Part shown: piece by piece, positions 49,174 to 59,260 of the stretch
How positions within the stretch are numbered: position 1 is the first letter of the stretch
Layout: each line of letters begins with the position of its first letter
Source: Muriicola jejuensis
Lineage (GTDB): Bacteria > Bacteroidota > Bacteroidia > Flavobacteriales > Flavobacteriaceae
DNA length: 64,000 bases
Direction of reading: 5' to 3'
Assembly (NCBI RefSeq): GCF_010671595.1
Contig: NZ_JAABOP010000002.1
Location: 552,208-616,207 of the forward strand
The notes under the pieces: model-generated
Told to the model about the DNA's origin: nothing
The model's input: only the letters and a program-made list of their open reading frames with translations
Databases searched by the model: none
Program-made: the position numbers and the translations under genes

Positions 49174-50031
49174 ATGATTTCACAGCAGGCCTTGGAGCAG
49201 GAGATTAGATTGATCATCGAAAATGGGATCAGGGAAGATATAGGAGAAGGGGACCACAGTTCACTGGCCTGTATCCCTGAGGAGGCGACAGGGAAGGCGC
49301 GACTGCTGGTAAAGGACGAGTGCGTGATCGCCGGTGTGGACTTCGCCCGTCAGGTTTTTCAGTTCGTAGACCCGGGGCTGAAGATGGATGTGGTGGTAAA
49401 GGATGGTAGCAAGGTGAATTACGGGGATGTGGTCTTTTATGTCAGTGGTTCTTCCAGGAGCATCCTGATGGCGGAAAGGCTGGTCCTGAATGCCATGCAG
49501 AGGATGAGCGCCATAGCCACTAAAACCGCCCATTTTGTTTCATTACTGGAAGGGACGGGCACAAAGATCCTGGATACGCGGAAAACCACTCCCGGCTTAA
49601 GGGCCCTGGAAAAATGGGCGGTCAGAATAGGAGGGGGAGAAAACCATCGCTTCGCCCTTTATGATATGATCATGCTAAAGGATAATCACATCGATTTTGC
49701 TGGAGGTATCACGAAAGCGATCGAAAAGACAAAGGCGTATCTCAGGGAAAGGGACCTGGATCTCAGGATCATCGTGGAGGCCAGAAACCTCGCAGAAGTG
49801 GAGGAGATCCTGCGGTCGGAGAATATCTATCGCATCCTCCTCGACAATTTTAATTATGAGGACACCGTAAAAGCCGTAAAGATGATAGGCGGGCGCTGCC
49901 TGACCGAGTCATCCGGTGGAATTAGCGAATCTACCTTGAGGAAATATGCAGAATGCGGGGTGGATTACATTTCGTCCGGCGCACTTACCCACTCGGTCAG
50001 CAACAAGGATCTCAGCCTTAAAGCGGTATAA
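49174..50031 (+). CDS. nadC: Nicotinate-nucleotide pyrophosphorylase (quinolinate PRTase)
   Basis: This 285-residue enzyme converts quinolinate and PRPP to nicotinate mononucleotide in NAD synthesis. Motifs are ILDTRKTTPGLRALEKWAV (about 132-150), GGGENHRFALYDMIMLKDNH (about 152-171) and ESSGGIS near 250. Length is typical. nadA and nadB are not adjacent. The YihY gene starts on the base after its stop. Confidence 0.95.
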   Translation: MISQQALEQEIRLIIENGIREDIGEGDHSSLACIPEEATGKARLLVKDECVIAGVDFARQVFQFVDPGLKMDVVVKDGSKVNYGDVVFYVSGSSRSILMAERLVLNAMQRMSAIATKTAHFVSLLEGTGTKILDTRKTTPGLRALEKWAVRIGGGENHRFALYDMIMLKDNHIDFAGGITKAIEKTKAYLRERDLDLRIIVEARNLAEVEEILRSENIYRILLDNFNYEDTVKAVKMIGGRCLTESSGGISESTLRKYAECGVDYISSGALTHSVSNKDLSLKAV

Positions 50032-51009
50032 ATGACGAAGGAGGTTGAAGACAAACTCGAGAAAATACCGATCCTTAACTGGGTCGTAAGTATACTCAAA
50101 AAGATCAAACTAGGGGGCAATCACGGGTTGTCACTTTACGACCTTCTGGAGATGTACATCATCGGGATCGCACAGGGAGCCCTCTCCACCCGGGCCAGTT
50201 CCATCGCCTTCAGTTTGTTCATGGCTCTTTTTCCGCTTTTGATCTTTTTGATCACCCTCATTCCATTCGTCATCCCCCTGGTGAGTGTAGGGAACCAGGA
50301 TTTTGACGCTCAGTTCCTCAGGTTCCTCGAATCTTTTCTGCCGACAGCCACGGGGGAGTATTTCGGGGAGATCTACACACAGATCAAGGACCAGAAACAG
50401 GGCGGGTTGCTCTCTTCGGCATTCGTCCTATCTATTTTCCTGATGACCAATGGGGTGAATGCCATTTTCGGCGGATTTGAATCCTCTTATCACATCATCC
50501 TCACCCGCAATTTTTTTAAACAGTACGCCTATGCCCTGATGGTGGGTATCATACTATCCCTCTTGCTCATCGTGGGAGCCGTGGCCTTTGTGTATTTTGA
50601 ATACACCCTGGAATACCTCAACGTTTGGGCGTCTGAATCGAGCGGTGTGGCGCCTAACCCCAACGAACTGGTGGGGGCAAGGGCCGGAAAGGTCCTCTTT
50701 TATGCCATTCTTTCCTATTTGACAACAGCGATCCTCTATTATTTTGGCACCGCTCAGGGAAAACAGGCGCGATTCTTCTCCTACGGAGCCCTTATGACCA
50801 CCCTGCTCTTTTTGCTGACCTCCTACCTATTCGGGGTGTATATCGAAAAATTCGCAAGGTATAATGAGCTTTACGGGGCTTTGGGGGGATTGCTCATTCT
50901 CATGGTCTATATTTGGTTGAATTCGAACATCCTCCTGCTTGGATTCGAATTGAATGCCACGCTGACGAAGCTGAGAAAGAATGTTGAGAAAAAGGACGAA
51001 GATGCGTAA
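50032..51009 (+). CDS. YihY/BrkB-family membrane protein
   Basis: This 325-residue protein has six predicted transmembrane helices. Family signatures are TRASSIAFSLFMALFPLLIF (about 54-73) and, near the end, YGALGGLLILMVYIWLNSNILLLG. It has been wrongly called RNase BN in places; its real function, perhaps lipid or small-molecule transport, is unsettled. It sits in an operon, directly abutting nadC and overlapping the DUF2147 gene by eight bases. Confidence 0.88.
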   Translation: MTKEVEDKLEKIPILNWVVSILKKIKLGGNHGLSLYDLLEMYIIGIAQGALSTRASSIAFSLFMALFPLLIFLITLIPFVIPLVSVGNQDFDAQFLRFLESFLPTATGEYFGEIYTQIKDQKQGGLLSSAFVLSIFLMTNGVNAIFGGFESSYHIILTRNFFKQYAYALMVGIILSLLLIVGAVAFVYFEYTLEYLNVWASESSGVAPNPNELVGARAGKVLFYAILSYLTTAILYYFGTAQGKQARFFSYGALMTTLLFLLTSYLFGVYIEKFARYNELYGALGGLLILMVYIWLNSNILLLGFELNATLTKLRKNVEKKDEDA

Positions 51010-51436
51010 TATTCTTCTGCCCGTGCTGTTTTTTTTCCTATGGCTTTCCGAGGTAAGTAGCCAGGAGATCGTGGGTTACTGGAAGACCATTGACGAGGTC
51101 ACGGAACAACCCAAGTCCATCCTGGAGATCTATAAGGAGGATGAAGGCCTTTCTGCCAGAGTTGTGGAGATCCTCGTAGAAGGCCGGGAAGACGCCCTCT
51201 GCATCAAGTGTGACGGCCCGCAAAAGAACCGGCCGATCAAGGGAATGAGGATCTTCAGCGGCCTGAAAAAGGTAGATGAAGACACCTACGGGGATGGTGA
51301 GATCCTCGACCCGGAGACGGGGAAAAAATACCGGGTTCGGATCTGGTTAGACTCCGAGAGACCGGAGCGACTCAAAGTGAGGGGCTATATCGCCTTCTTT
51401 TTCAGGACCCAGACCTGGAAGAGGGTATCCCCTTAA
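51002..51436 (+). CDS. DUF2147 secreted protein
   Basis: This 144-residue protein has a signal peptide (1-20, VSS-Q) and the DUF2147 domain: EIVGYWKTIDEVTEQPKSIL at the start, then GMRIFSGLKKVDEDTYGDGEILDPETGKKYR and the terminal LKVRGYIAFFFRTQTWKRV. It is a small periplasmic beta-barrel of lipocalin type; the ligand is unknown. The start is the ATG at 51002, inside the end of the YihY gene. Confidence 0.87.
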   Translation: MRNILLPVLFFFLWLSEVSSQEIVGYWKTIDEVTEQPKSILEIYKEDEGLSARVVEILVEGREDALCIKCDGPQKNRPIKGMRIFSGLKKVDEDTYGDGEILDPETGKKYRVRIWLDSERPERLKVRGYIAFFFRTQTWKRVSP

Positions 51437-51445
51437 GTAAAACCT

Positions 51446-53902
51446 ATGGAACAATTCGTTGACGTCGTACTGCCCATCCCACTGGAAAGGCTCTTCACCT
51501 ACAGGTTGCCAGGGGATCTCGCTGCCAACCTGAAACAGGGGATGCGCGTAGCCGTACCATTCGGCAAATCCAAGATCTATACAGCCCTGGTTTTCAGGGT
51601 CCATCAGGAACCTCCAACGGCCTATGATCCTAAGGAGATCCACGAGGTAATTGACGAGGTACCTCTGGTGAATAACATACAGATGGAGCATTGGCAGTGG
51701 ATTGCCACCTATTACATGTGTACCCTCGGAGAAGTATTCCGAACGGCCGTTCCAGGTGCCTTCCTGCTCGAGAGTGAGACCCTGGTCCTAAAAGGGGAGG
51801 AAAAGGAATGGGAGGATGAGGAGGTAAGTGACCAGGAGTTCCTGGTACTCGAGGCCCTGGAGCACCAGACCTCCCTGAAAATCGGCGATGTATGTGATAT
51901 ACTGGAACGCAAGACCGTATTGCCTCTGCTTCACCGCATGTATGAAAAAGGATGGATCCAACTCAGGGAAACCCTTCACAGTCAGTACAAACCAAAATAC
52001 ATAAGGTCCGTTACCCTTCATCCGAAGTACGAATCTGAAAAGGACCTGAACGATCTGCTCGATGAGCTCAACAGGGCCCCCAAACAACGGGAGGTCATAC
52101 TTACACTTTTTCAGCATCAGGCTACTGAAAGGATACCTATCGAAATCATTGAGTTGCAGAAAAAAAGCCGGGTTTCTGCAGGTGTGATCCGCGGGCTCCT
52201 GGACAAGGATATCCTTCAAGAAAAAAAGATCAGAACAGACAGGATCACGTACGAAGGGGATGAGGGAGTATTGACGCAACCCGAATTAAGCGATTTTCAG
52301 CAAAAGTGCCTGGGAGAGATCAGGGATTCCTTCCGGGAGTTAGACGTCACCCTCTTACAGGGGGTTACCTCCTCAGGCAAAACAGAGGTCTACATGAAAT
52401 TGATGGAGACCTTTCTCTCCCAGGGTAAACAGGTGCTGTACCTCCTGCCGGAGATCGCCCTGACCACCCAGCTCATCTCCCGTCTCCAGGCCTGTTTCGG
52501 CAGCAGAGTCTCGGTATTCCATTCCAGGTTCAGCCTTAATGAGCGCGTCGAGGTCTGGAACAATGTGAGGAGGAATGAAGAGAAGGCCCAGGTGGTCATC
52601 GGCGCCAGGTCTTCCCTTTTTCTGCCCTTTGAAAACCTCGGGTTGGTCATTGTGGATGAGGAGCATGAGAACTCCTTTAAACAATTCGATCCGGCACCCA
52701 GATACCACGCAAGGGACGCAGCCATTGTACTGGCTACCCTCCACGGAGCCAAGGTACTGTTGGGATCAGCCACACCCAGTCTGGAAAGCTATTACAATGT
52801 AAGGACCGGAAAATACGGGCATACCGTCATGAATTACCGGTACGGAGGTGTTCAGATGCCTGCAGTGGAACTGGTCGATATCAGGGATGCCTCGAGACGG
52901 AAGCGGATGAAAGGCCATTTTTCGGAGAAACTGATCGCTGGGATACAAGAGACCTTGTCCCTGCGAGAGCAGGTGATTCTTTTCCAGAACAGAAGGGGAT
53001 ACGCTCCTATCGTGGAATGTATGACCTGTGGACACGCCCCCCAATGTCCCAACTGCGATGTAAGCCTCACTTACCATCAAAGTAGAAATGAACTCAGGTG
53101 TCATTACTGCGGATATCATGAAAAAATGATGGTGCAGTGCATGGCCTGCGGCAATGCCACCCTGGATACGAAAGGCTTCGGGACAGAACAAATCGAGAAG
53201 GAATTGAAGGAGCTGTTTCCCGAGGCCAGGACAGGAAGGATGGACCTCGACACAACCCGTGGTAAATTTGCATACGAAAAGATCATCTCAGGGTTTGCAT
53301 CCGGGCAGTTCGATATCCTGGTGGGCACACAGATGGTCACCAAAGGTTTGGATTTCAGGCATGTGAACCTGGTAGGGATCATGAACGCCGATGCCTTGCT
53401 CAATTTTCCTGACTTCAGGGCCCATGAACGCAGCTACCAGCTGCTTACACAGGTAGCGGGCAGGGCGGGGCGGACCGAGAAACAGGGGACGGTACTGATA
53501 CAGACATACAACCCCCAGAATCCGGTACTCAGGCAGGTCGTTTCAGGAGATTATATCGGCATGTATGAGGAACAACTTTCACAGCGTAGTGAATACCGGT
53601 ATCCTCCGGTGAACAGGATCATCAGGATCAGCTTTAAACACAAGGGTTACAGCACCTTGAACGAGGCTGCTGCCTGGTTCGGAAAAGCGTTGAGGAATGC
53701 CTTTGGTGAACAGGTTCTGGGACCGGAGTTTCCCCCTGTTGCGAGGATCAGGAACCAATTCATAAAACAGGTACTGGTTAAGATACCCAGGGATCGATCC
53801 CTGGCCCAAACAAAAAATAGCATCAAAAGAATCGAGAATTCCTTTAATGCTATTTCCCAGTACAGAAGTGTGCGTGTGATCTACGACGTAGACTACTTTT
53901 GA
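51446..53902 (+). CDS. priA: Primosomal helicase PriA
   Basis: This 818-residue 3'-5' helicase restarts collapsed replication forks. An N-terminal DNA-binding domain (VDVVLPIPLERLFTY) leads to Walker A GVTSSGKTE (about 306-314), DEEH (about 405) and GSATPS. Eight zinc cysteines occur at about 527-575 (CMTCGHAPQCPNC, CHYCG, CMACG). The last helicase motif is QVAGRAGR. It is the last gene of the nadC operon and is convergent with the LytTR gene. Confidence 0.95.
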   Translation: MEQFVDVVLPIPLERLFTYRLPGDLAANLKQGMRVAVPFGKSKIYTALVFRVHQEPPTAYDPKEIHEVIDEVPLVNNIQMEHWQWIATYYMCTLGEVFRTAVPGAFLLESETLVLKGEEKEWEDEEVSDQEFLVLEALEHQTSLKIGDVCDILERKTVLPLLHRMYEKGWIQLRETLHSQYKPKYIRSVTLHPKYESEKDLNDLLDELNRAPKQREVILTLFQHQATERIPIEIIELQKKSRVSAGVIRGLLDKDILQEKKIRTDRITYEGDEGVLTQPELSDFQQKCLGEIRDSFRELDVTLLQGVTSSGKTEVYMKLMETFLSQGKQVLYLLPEIALTTQLISRLQACFGSRVSVFHSRFSLNERVEVWNNVRRNEEKAQVVIGARSSLFLPFENLGLVIVDEEHENSFKQFDPAPRYHARDAAIVLATLHGAKVLLGSATPSLESYYNVRTGKYGHTVMNYRYGGVQMPAVELVDIRDASRRKRMKGHFSEKLIAGIQETLSLREQVILFQNRRGYAPIVECMTCGHAPQCPNCDVSLTYHQSRNELRCHYCGYHEKMMVQCMACGNATLDTKGFGTEQIEKELKELFPEARTGRMDLDTTRGKFAYEKIISGFASGQFDILVGTQMVTKGLDFRHVNLVGIMNADALLNFPDFRAHERSYQLLTQVAGRAGRTEKQGTVLIQTYNPQNPVLRQVVSGDYIGMYEEQLSQRSEYRYPPVNRIIRISFKHKGYSTLNEAAAWFGKALRNAFGEQVLGPEFPPVARIRNQFIKQVLVKIPRDRSLAQTKNSIKRIENSFNAISQYRSVRVIYDVDYF

Positions 53903-53907
53903 AATTC

Positions 53908-54600
53908 TCAGACGTTGCTGAGAGCCTCGGCCAGTTCTGTTTTCTTATTTCGGCTTAAGGGGATGGACCTGCCGCTCACCTCAACGTTCTTACTGTTGAA
54001 TTTTTCAATCTTCTCCAGATTTACAATGTAGGATTTGTGTATCCTTAGGAATTTATCCGGCGGTAATTGTTTCTCAAATGCCTTCATGGTGGAGAGGATC
54101 ACGATGTTGGCCTCATCCGTAACGAGTTTGATATAATCACCAAGGGCTTCTATCCATTTGATGTCATTGAGAATGACCTTTCGTTTTTTGAGGTTGCTCT
54201 TGACGAAGATGTGCTCTTCATCCTCAGCCACCTGGTTCAATTGCTCGTACTTGGTGACCGCCCTTTTTACCGATGCGTCGAAACGCGCCATGGTGATGGG
54301 TTTGTGCAAATAATCCGTTACGTCGTAATCGAAGGCTTTAAGGGCATAATCGGGCTTTCCGGTGATCAGGATGACCTGCGGACTGTTTTCCAGTGACTCC
54401 AGCAAGTCGAATCCGCTTATGATCGGCATCTCAACATCCAGAAAGATGAGGTCAATTTCATTGTTCTTGATGCCGTTCTTGGCTTCGATTGCATTGCTGT
54501 ACTCCGCAACCAGGGCTAAATTCGGATGATTATTCACCAATTTTGCAACTGCCATACGCTGCATAGATGAATCATCAACAACTATACTTCTTAATTTCAT
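53908..54600 (-). CDS. LytTR-family response regulator (orphan)
   Basis: This 230-residue protein has a receiver domain (1-120) with VVDD (8-10), phosphoacceptor Asp 55 (FLDVEMP), a conserved Thr near 80 and Lys 100 (HKP). A LytTR DNA-binding domain follows (about 130-228; IKWIEALGDYIKL and FLRIHKSYIVNL). No sensor kinase gene lies nearby. It is divergent from the rpsF operon, with 234 bases between, in which I see no further gene. Confidence 0.9.
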   Translation of the reverse strand: MKLRSIVVDDSSMQRMAVAKLVNNHPNLALVAEYSNAIEAKNGIKNNEIDLIFLDVEMPIISGFDLLESLENSPQVILITGKPDYALKAFDYDVTDYLHKPITMARFDASVKRAVTKYEQLNQVAEDEEHIFVKSNLKKRKVILNDIKWIEALGDYIKLVTDEANIVILSTMKAFEKQLPPDKFLRIHKSYIVNLEKIEKFNSKNVEVSGRSIPLSRNKKTELAEALSNV

Positions 54601-54778
54601 AAAGGGTTGATTTGTGGGGTTAAATCATCGACAAAGTACTTAAAAAACTAGTTCAACTGCAACTAAAGTTGTGAACAAATCCCATTGATACTCAGACGGT
54701 GATGCGCATAATTTAGGTTTATAGGTTAAGTTCGATTTGAGCGATTATAGTACCAATAACGAAGAAAAGTTTAATTTC

Positions 54779-54809
54779 TTGTAAATCGAAGGAAGAATTA
54801 TTACTTTTG
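54779..54809 (+). promoter_or_regulatory. Promoter of the rpsF-rpsR-rplI operon
   Basis: CTTG (54778-54781, 3 of 4 matches to TTTG), a 20-base spacer and TACTTTTG (54802-54809). The leader is about 20 bases. Confidence 0.65.
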
Positions 54810-54834
54810 CGCTCCTAAAAATCTATATATCAAT

Positions 54835-55173
54835 ATGAATCATTACGAAACTGTTTTCATTTTAAATCCCGTTCTATCTGATGTTCAGATAGAGGAAACA
54901 GTTAAGAAATTCGAGGATTTCTTAATTAAGAATGATGCCAAAATGGTGTCGAAGGAAAATTGGGGCCTGAAAAAACTGGCATATCCCATTCAGCACAAGA
55001 AAAGTGGATTCTACCACTTGTTCGAATTTACGGCTCCCGGAGAGGTCATTGCTGCCTACGAGCAGGAATTCAGGAGAGATGAGCGCATCATGCGCTTTCT
55101 GACCGTAAAATTAGACAAGCACGCCATCGAGTGGGCTGAGAAGAGAAGGAATAAACTTAAAGCTAAAGCGTAA
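54835..55173 (+). CDS. rpsF: 30S ribosomal protein S6
   Basis: This 112-residue protein begins [16 protein letters not shown] and contains [21 protein letters not shown], the S6 family core that binds S18 and 16S rRNA. It is the first gene of the S6-S18-L9 operon. No ssb or primase gene is inserted, unlike in many bacteria. Confidence 0.97.
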   Translation: MNHYETVFILNPVLSDVQIEETVKKFEDFLIKNDAKMVSKENWGLKKLAYPIQHKKSGFYHLFEFTAPGEVIAAYEQEFRRDERIMRFLTVKLDKHAIEWAEKRRNKLKAKA

Positions 55174-55178
55174 GGGAC

Positions 55179-55475
55179 ATGGCAACATTACAACAACAGG
55201 CCAAAGGCAAGAAAGACGGGGAGATCAGATATCTGACCCCTCTGAACATCGAGACCAACAAGCAAAAGAAATACTGCCGGTTTAAAAAATCCGGAATCAA
55301 GTATATCGATTACAAGGATCCCGATTTCCTGATGAAACTCGTGAACGAGCAAGGTAAACTGCTTCCCAGGAGGCTTACCGGTACTTCCCTGAAGTATCAG
55401 CGCAAAGTAGCTCAGGCGGTAAAAAGGGCGAGACACCTGGCCCTCATGCCGTACGTTGGTGATTTATTAAAATAA
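55179..55475 (+). CDS. rpsR: 30S ribosomal protein S18
   Basis: This 98-residue protein has the basic S18 core [18 protein letters not shown] (about 29-46) and [20 protein letters not shown]. Both match the S18 signature, and the N-terminal extension is typical of Bacteroidetes. Its start is five bases after rpsF. Confidence 0.97.
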   Translation: MATLQQQAKGKKDGEIRYLTPLNIETNKQKKYCRFKKSGIKYIDYKDPDFLMKLVNEQGKLLPRRLTGTSLKYQRKVAQAVKRARHLALMPYVGDLLK

Positions 55476-55488
55476 AAAGGAGAAGATC

Positions 55489-55941
55489 ATGGAACTTATT
55501 TTAAAGGAAGATGTACAGAATCTGGGATTTAAGGACGATGTGGTGACCGTTAAGAACGGCTACGGCAGGAACTACCTGATCCCGAAAGGACTTGCTACCA
55601 TGGCTACTCCCTCTGCCAAAAAAGTGTTGGCGGAGAACCTGAAGCAAAAAGCGCACAAGGAGAAGAAGATCGTGGATGCTGCTAACAAGACTGCAGAAGC
55701 ACTCAAGCAACTCGAAGTGAAGATTTCAGCCAAGGTTGGGGCCGCTGACAAGCTGTTTGGATCGGTTACCAATGCCGATGTTGCGGACGCACTGGCCAAA
55801 GAGGGTCATGAGATCGATAAGAAATACATCATGATCAAGGGAGGCTCCATCAAAAGGGCCGGGCCTTATGAGGCTCAGATCAGACTGCACCGAGACGTGA
55901 TAGTGGACTTCAATTTTGAGGTGATCGCAGAACAGAAATAA
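55489..55941 (+). CDS. rplI: 50S ribosomal protein L9
   Basis: This 150-residue protein begins MELILKEDVQNLGFKDDVV, followed by VKNGYGRNYLIPKGLA, a long connecting helix and the C-terminal domain (LFGSVTNADVADAL). This is the full L9 architecture. AAGGAGAAG gives a good Shine-Dalgarno. It is the last gene of the operon. Confidence 0.97.
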   Translation: MELILKEDVQNLGFKDDVVTVKNGYGRNYLIPKGLATMATPSAKKVLAENLKQKAHKEKKIVDAANKTAEALKQLEVKISAKVGAADKLFGSVTNADVADALAKEGHEIDKKYIMIKGGSIKRAGPYEAQIRLHRDVIVDFNFEVIAEQK

Positions 55942-55966
55942 GCGTTCTCTCAGAAGGAGAAAAAAT

Positions 55967-56000
55967 AAAAGGGCCATGGAAATCATGGCTCTTTTTTTTT
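55967..56000 (+). terminator. Terminator of the rpsF operon
   Basis: AAAAGGGCCATG, loop GAAAT, CATGGCTCTTTT pairs over 12 bp with one G:U, followed by a long T-run. Confidence 0.85.
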
Positions 56001-56036
56001 GCTATCTTGAATCCTTTAAGAACCAACACTATAATT

Positions 56037-59000
56037 ATGAAAAAACTACTTTTAGCAGTCTGCTTCCTGATCGCTTTTGTCACTGTTTCCTGGTCCCAGA
56101 TAACTACGGCAGATATCAGGGGGACGGTGTATGAAGGGGACAATCAGCCTCTTTTTGGGGCTAACATCGTGGCCGTTCACACACCCACAGGAACCAAGTA
56201 CGGAACGGTGAGCAACGAGGACGGCCGGTATAACCTGCCCAACCTGCGGGTAGGAGGCCCCTACGAGATCACGGTTTCCTATGTGGGGTACAAAACCCAG
56301 GTACAGAACGGGGTCTACCTCTCTCTCGGGCAGACAACGATCCTGGAATTCAGCCTCATTTCAGAAAGTCAGGCTCTGGATGAGGTCGTGGTGGTCTATG
56401 ATCAAACAGGAACTTTTGGAAGTGATCGCACGGGGGCGGAGACCAGTGTAGGCCGCAGGGAACTTACCCGGCTGCCAACAATTTCCAGGTCTGCGAGTGA
56501 TTTTATAAGACTGGACCCTCAGGCGTCGTCAGGAGCCTCGGGCCTGTCCTTCGGAGGGCGGAATGACCAATACAACAATTTCTCCTTGGACGGGGCCATC
56601 TTCAACAACCCGTTTGGGCTGGATGCGGCTACCCCGGGTGGGCAGACCAACGCCCAACCCATTTCCCTGGATGCCATTGACCAGATCCAGGTAACGACCG
56701 CCCCATATGACGTCACACAATCGGGGTTTACCGGGGCCTCTGTCAATGCCGTAACCAAAAGCGGAACGAACGAATTCTACGGCACTGCCTATGGGTTTTT
56801 TCGCAATGACGACCTGACCGGAGGCAAGATCAACGGGGACGATGTGTTTAAGACCGGACTGGAGCAATACCAGTATGGGTTCAGCCTGGGTGGGCCCATC
56901 GTAAAGAACAAACTCTTCTTCTTTGTCAACTTCGAGCGGGATGAATTAACTGAGCTCGGCACCGATGGCTTTGTGCCCAATACAGGTACGGGGGATATCA
57001 ACGAGAGCAGGGTCACCCTGTCTGATTTCCAGTTGGTCGACAACTTACTGAGGCAGGTCGTCATAGGCCAGAATGCACAAGGAGACGATATTTTTTACGA
57101 TCCCGGAAGATTCCAGGGTTTTAATTTTGACCAGGAATCTACCAAGGGCATCATTAAATTCGACTGGAACATCAACGATAATAACCGCCTCGCGGTCATC
57201 TACAATTTTCTCGATGCTTCCAAGGGCAAACCGGCCAACCGGGATGCCATTACCTTCAGAGGGCCCAATACCCAGACCCTGCAGTTTGAGAATGCCGGAT
57301 ACGAGATCAACAACAAGATCAATTCAATCCAACTCGAATTGAACTCAAGACTCTCTGATGAGGCGACCAACAAACTGCAGGTGGGCTACACCCATTTCGA
57401 CGATTTCAGGAACCCGTTTTCCACGCCTGCTCCCAGCATTGTGATCCTGGACGCCACAGGGAGTTCTAACTATATCATCGCAGGGCACGAACCTTTTTCC
57501 ATCAACAACAGACTGGACCAGAAGGTCTTTCAGATCACAAATAACCTGAACTTCTTCAAGGGAGACCATACCTATACAATTGGGTTCTCCTTCGAGAAAT
57601 TCCAGTTCGATAACTCCTTTAACCTGGGAGCTTATGGGGCACAAGGTGTCTTTTTCCCTACCACCACCATCACGGATTTTCCCAATTTTGCCAGTTCAGG
57701 TCAATTGCAGGCTGCCTTTGATTCTGCTATCAACGCAGACCGGGCCTTCAATGCCAACGGGACAGGAAACCCCGGTGGATGGGCGCTTTCCGAGACCAAT
57801 GTGGGACAACTCTCTTTTTATCTCCAGGACGAATGGGATGCAACAGAAAATTTCAAGCTTACTTACGGGGTGAGGTTCGACAAACCTCTGTATTTCGACA
57901 CGGCTGAGAAGATCAGGGAGAATATACAGCGCAAAGGAGGGGCTTCCGGTACCTATATCCCCTCCATTCAATACTTTGATCCGGAAACAGGGGATCCCGT
58001 TTTCCTCGATTCCGAAGTGCTGCCTAACAACAGGTTCCTCGTATCACCAAGGGTCGGATTCAACTGGGATGTGAACAATGATAATTCCCTCCAGATCAGG
58101 GGTGGTTCAGGGCTGTTCACAGGCCGTTTCCCCTTTGTGTGGCTGGGCAACCAGACACAGGCGGTCGACTTCTTCTTTTACCAAATCGTAGATCCGGAAT
58201 TCCAGTGGCCGCAGGTATGGAGGACCAACGTGGGGGTCGACAAGAAATTTGACAACGGCCTGATCCTTACCGCCGATGTGTCCTTCACCAAGGATATCAA
58301 TGCGGCCCATGTACAGAACTGGGGGCTGGATACTCCTTCCGCTACCCTGAATGGGGTGGATAACCGGGCCGTATATACCAACGCCGACAAATCCCAGATC
58401 TTTGGAGGACCTACCAATGCCTACGTTTTCACCAATTCAGATAAAGGACGGATCTGGAACGCCTCCATTAAAGGACAGAAGAACTGGGACAACGGGTTGT
58501 ACACCATGCTGGCCTACAGCTTCCTGAATGCCAAAGAGGTGAATTCCGTGGACGCGGAGATCACAGGGGATGCATTTGCCGGAAATGCCATCGTGGGGAA
58601 TGCCAATAATGATGTACTTTCATTCTCCAGGTACGGAGACAATCACAGGATCATAGGAGTGCTCTCCAAGCAATTCAAGACGGGTACCACTATTTCCACC
58701 TTTTTTGAATACGCCAAAAGTGGGAGGTATAACTATATCTACGGGGGAGATATCAACAATGACGGTTCCAGCATCAACGATCTGATCTATATCCCGACGA
58801 GTTCAGAGATCGGGTCGATGACCTTTAGCGGTCCCGGACAGGCCGAGGCTTTTGAGGCCTTTATACAGCAGGACGACTACCTGAGTGGACGTCGCGGGCA
58901 ATATGCCGAAAGATATGGTGCCCTTGCACCCTGGAGAAGCAGCTGGGATATAAAGATCCTTCAGGATATCAACATAACAGACAGGAATAAATTCCAGTTG

Positions 59001-59213
59001 AGCCTGGATATCCTGAATTTTGGAAACCTCCTGAATTCGAACTGGGGGGTGGTGGAAGGCCCGAGTTTTGACCAGTTGCTGGGGGTGACGGTTGATTCGA
59101 ATAACAACCCTACCTACACCTTTGATCCAAGCAGGACGGACACTTTTGCGGCCATAACCAGCGCGGTTTCCAGATGGAGGGCCCAGGTGGGGGTACGCTA
59201 TATCTTTAACTGA
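56037..59213 (+). CDS. Oar-like TonB-dependent receptor
   Basis: This 1058-residue outer-membrane protein has a signal peptide (1-20, SWS-Q) and a carboxypeptidase-regulatory-like domain (about 24-110; ADIRGTVYEGDNQPLFGANIV). A TonB-box-like DEVVVVYDQ (about 120) precedes the plug (PTISRSASDFIRLDPQ...NQYNNFSLDGAIFNN), and a large barrel ends VGVRYIFN. It resembles Oar of Myxococcus. There is no SusD partner, so the cargo is unlikely to be a classical glycan. It is followed by a terminator. Confidence 0.9.
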   Translation: MKKLLLAVCFLIAFVTVSWSQITTADIRGTVYEGDNQPLFGANIVAVHTPTGTKYGTVSNEDGRYNLPNLRVGGPYEITVSYVGYKTQVQNGVYLSLGQTTILEFSLISESQALDEVVVVYDQTGTFGSDRTGAETSVGRRELTRLPTISRSASDFIRLDPQASSGASGLSFGGRNDQYNNFSLDGAIFNNPFGLDAATPGGQTNAQPISLDAIDQIQVTTAPYDVTQSGFTGASVNAVTKSGTNEFYGTAYGFFRNDDLTGGKINGDDVFKTGLEQYQYGFSLGGPIVKNKLFFFVNFERDELTELGTDGFVPNTGTGDINESRVTLSDFQLVDNLLRQVVIGQNAQGDDIFYDPGRFQGFNFDQESTKGIIKFDWNINDNNRLAVIYNFLDASKGKPANRDAITFRGPNTQTLQFENAGYEINNKINSIQLELNSRLSDEATNKLQVGYTHFDDFRNPFSTPAPSIVILDATGSSNYIIAGHEPFSINNRLDQKVFQITNNLNFFKGDHTYTIGFSFEKFQFDNSFNLGAYGAQGVFFPTTTITDFPNFASSGQLQAAFDSAINADRAFNANGTGNPGGWALSETNVGQLSFYLQDEWDATENFKLTYGVRFDKPLYFDTAEKIRENIQRKGGASGTYIPSIQYFDPETGDPVFLDSEVLPNNRFLVSPRVGFNWDVNNDNSLQIRGGSGLFTGRFPFVWLGNQTQAVDFFFYQIVDPEFQWPQVWRTNVGVDKKFDNGLILTADVSFTKDINAAHVQNWGLDTPSATLNGVDNRAVYTNADKSQIFGGPTNAYVFTNSDKGRIWNASIKGQKNWDNGLYTMLAYSFLNAKEVNSVDAEITGDAFAGNAIVGNANNDVLSFSRYGDNHRIIGVLSKQFKTGTTISTFFEYAKSGRYNYIYGGDINNDGSSINDLIYIPTSSEIGSMTFSGPGQAEAFEAFIQQDDYLSGRRGQYAERYGALAPWRSSWDIKILQDINITDRNKFQLSLDILNFGNLLNSNWGVVEGPSFDQLLGVTVDSNNNPTYTFDPSRTDTFAAITSAVSRWRAQVGVRYIFN

Positions 59214-59224
59214 GGAAAAAACCT

Positions 59225-59232
59225 TAATTTTG
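59225..59232 (+). promoter_or_regulatory. -7 box of the DUF6495-like gene
   Basis: TAATTTTG fits TAnnTTTG exactly and ends one base before the terminator stem begins. The RNA would start inside that hairpin. Confidence 0.45.
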
Positions 59233-59260
59233 GGCCGCCCTAAAAAGGCGGCCTTTTTTT
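59233..59260 (+). terminator. Terminator of the Oar-like receptor gene
   Basis: GGCCGCC, loop CTAAAAA, GGCGGCC is a perfect 7-bp GC stem followed by seven T. The next gene's ATG begins on the base after the T-run. Confidence 0.85.
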
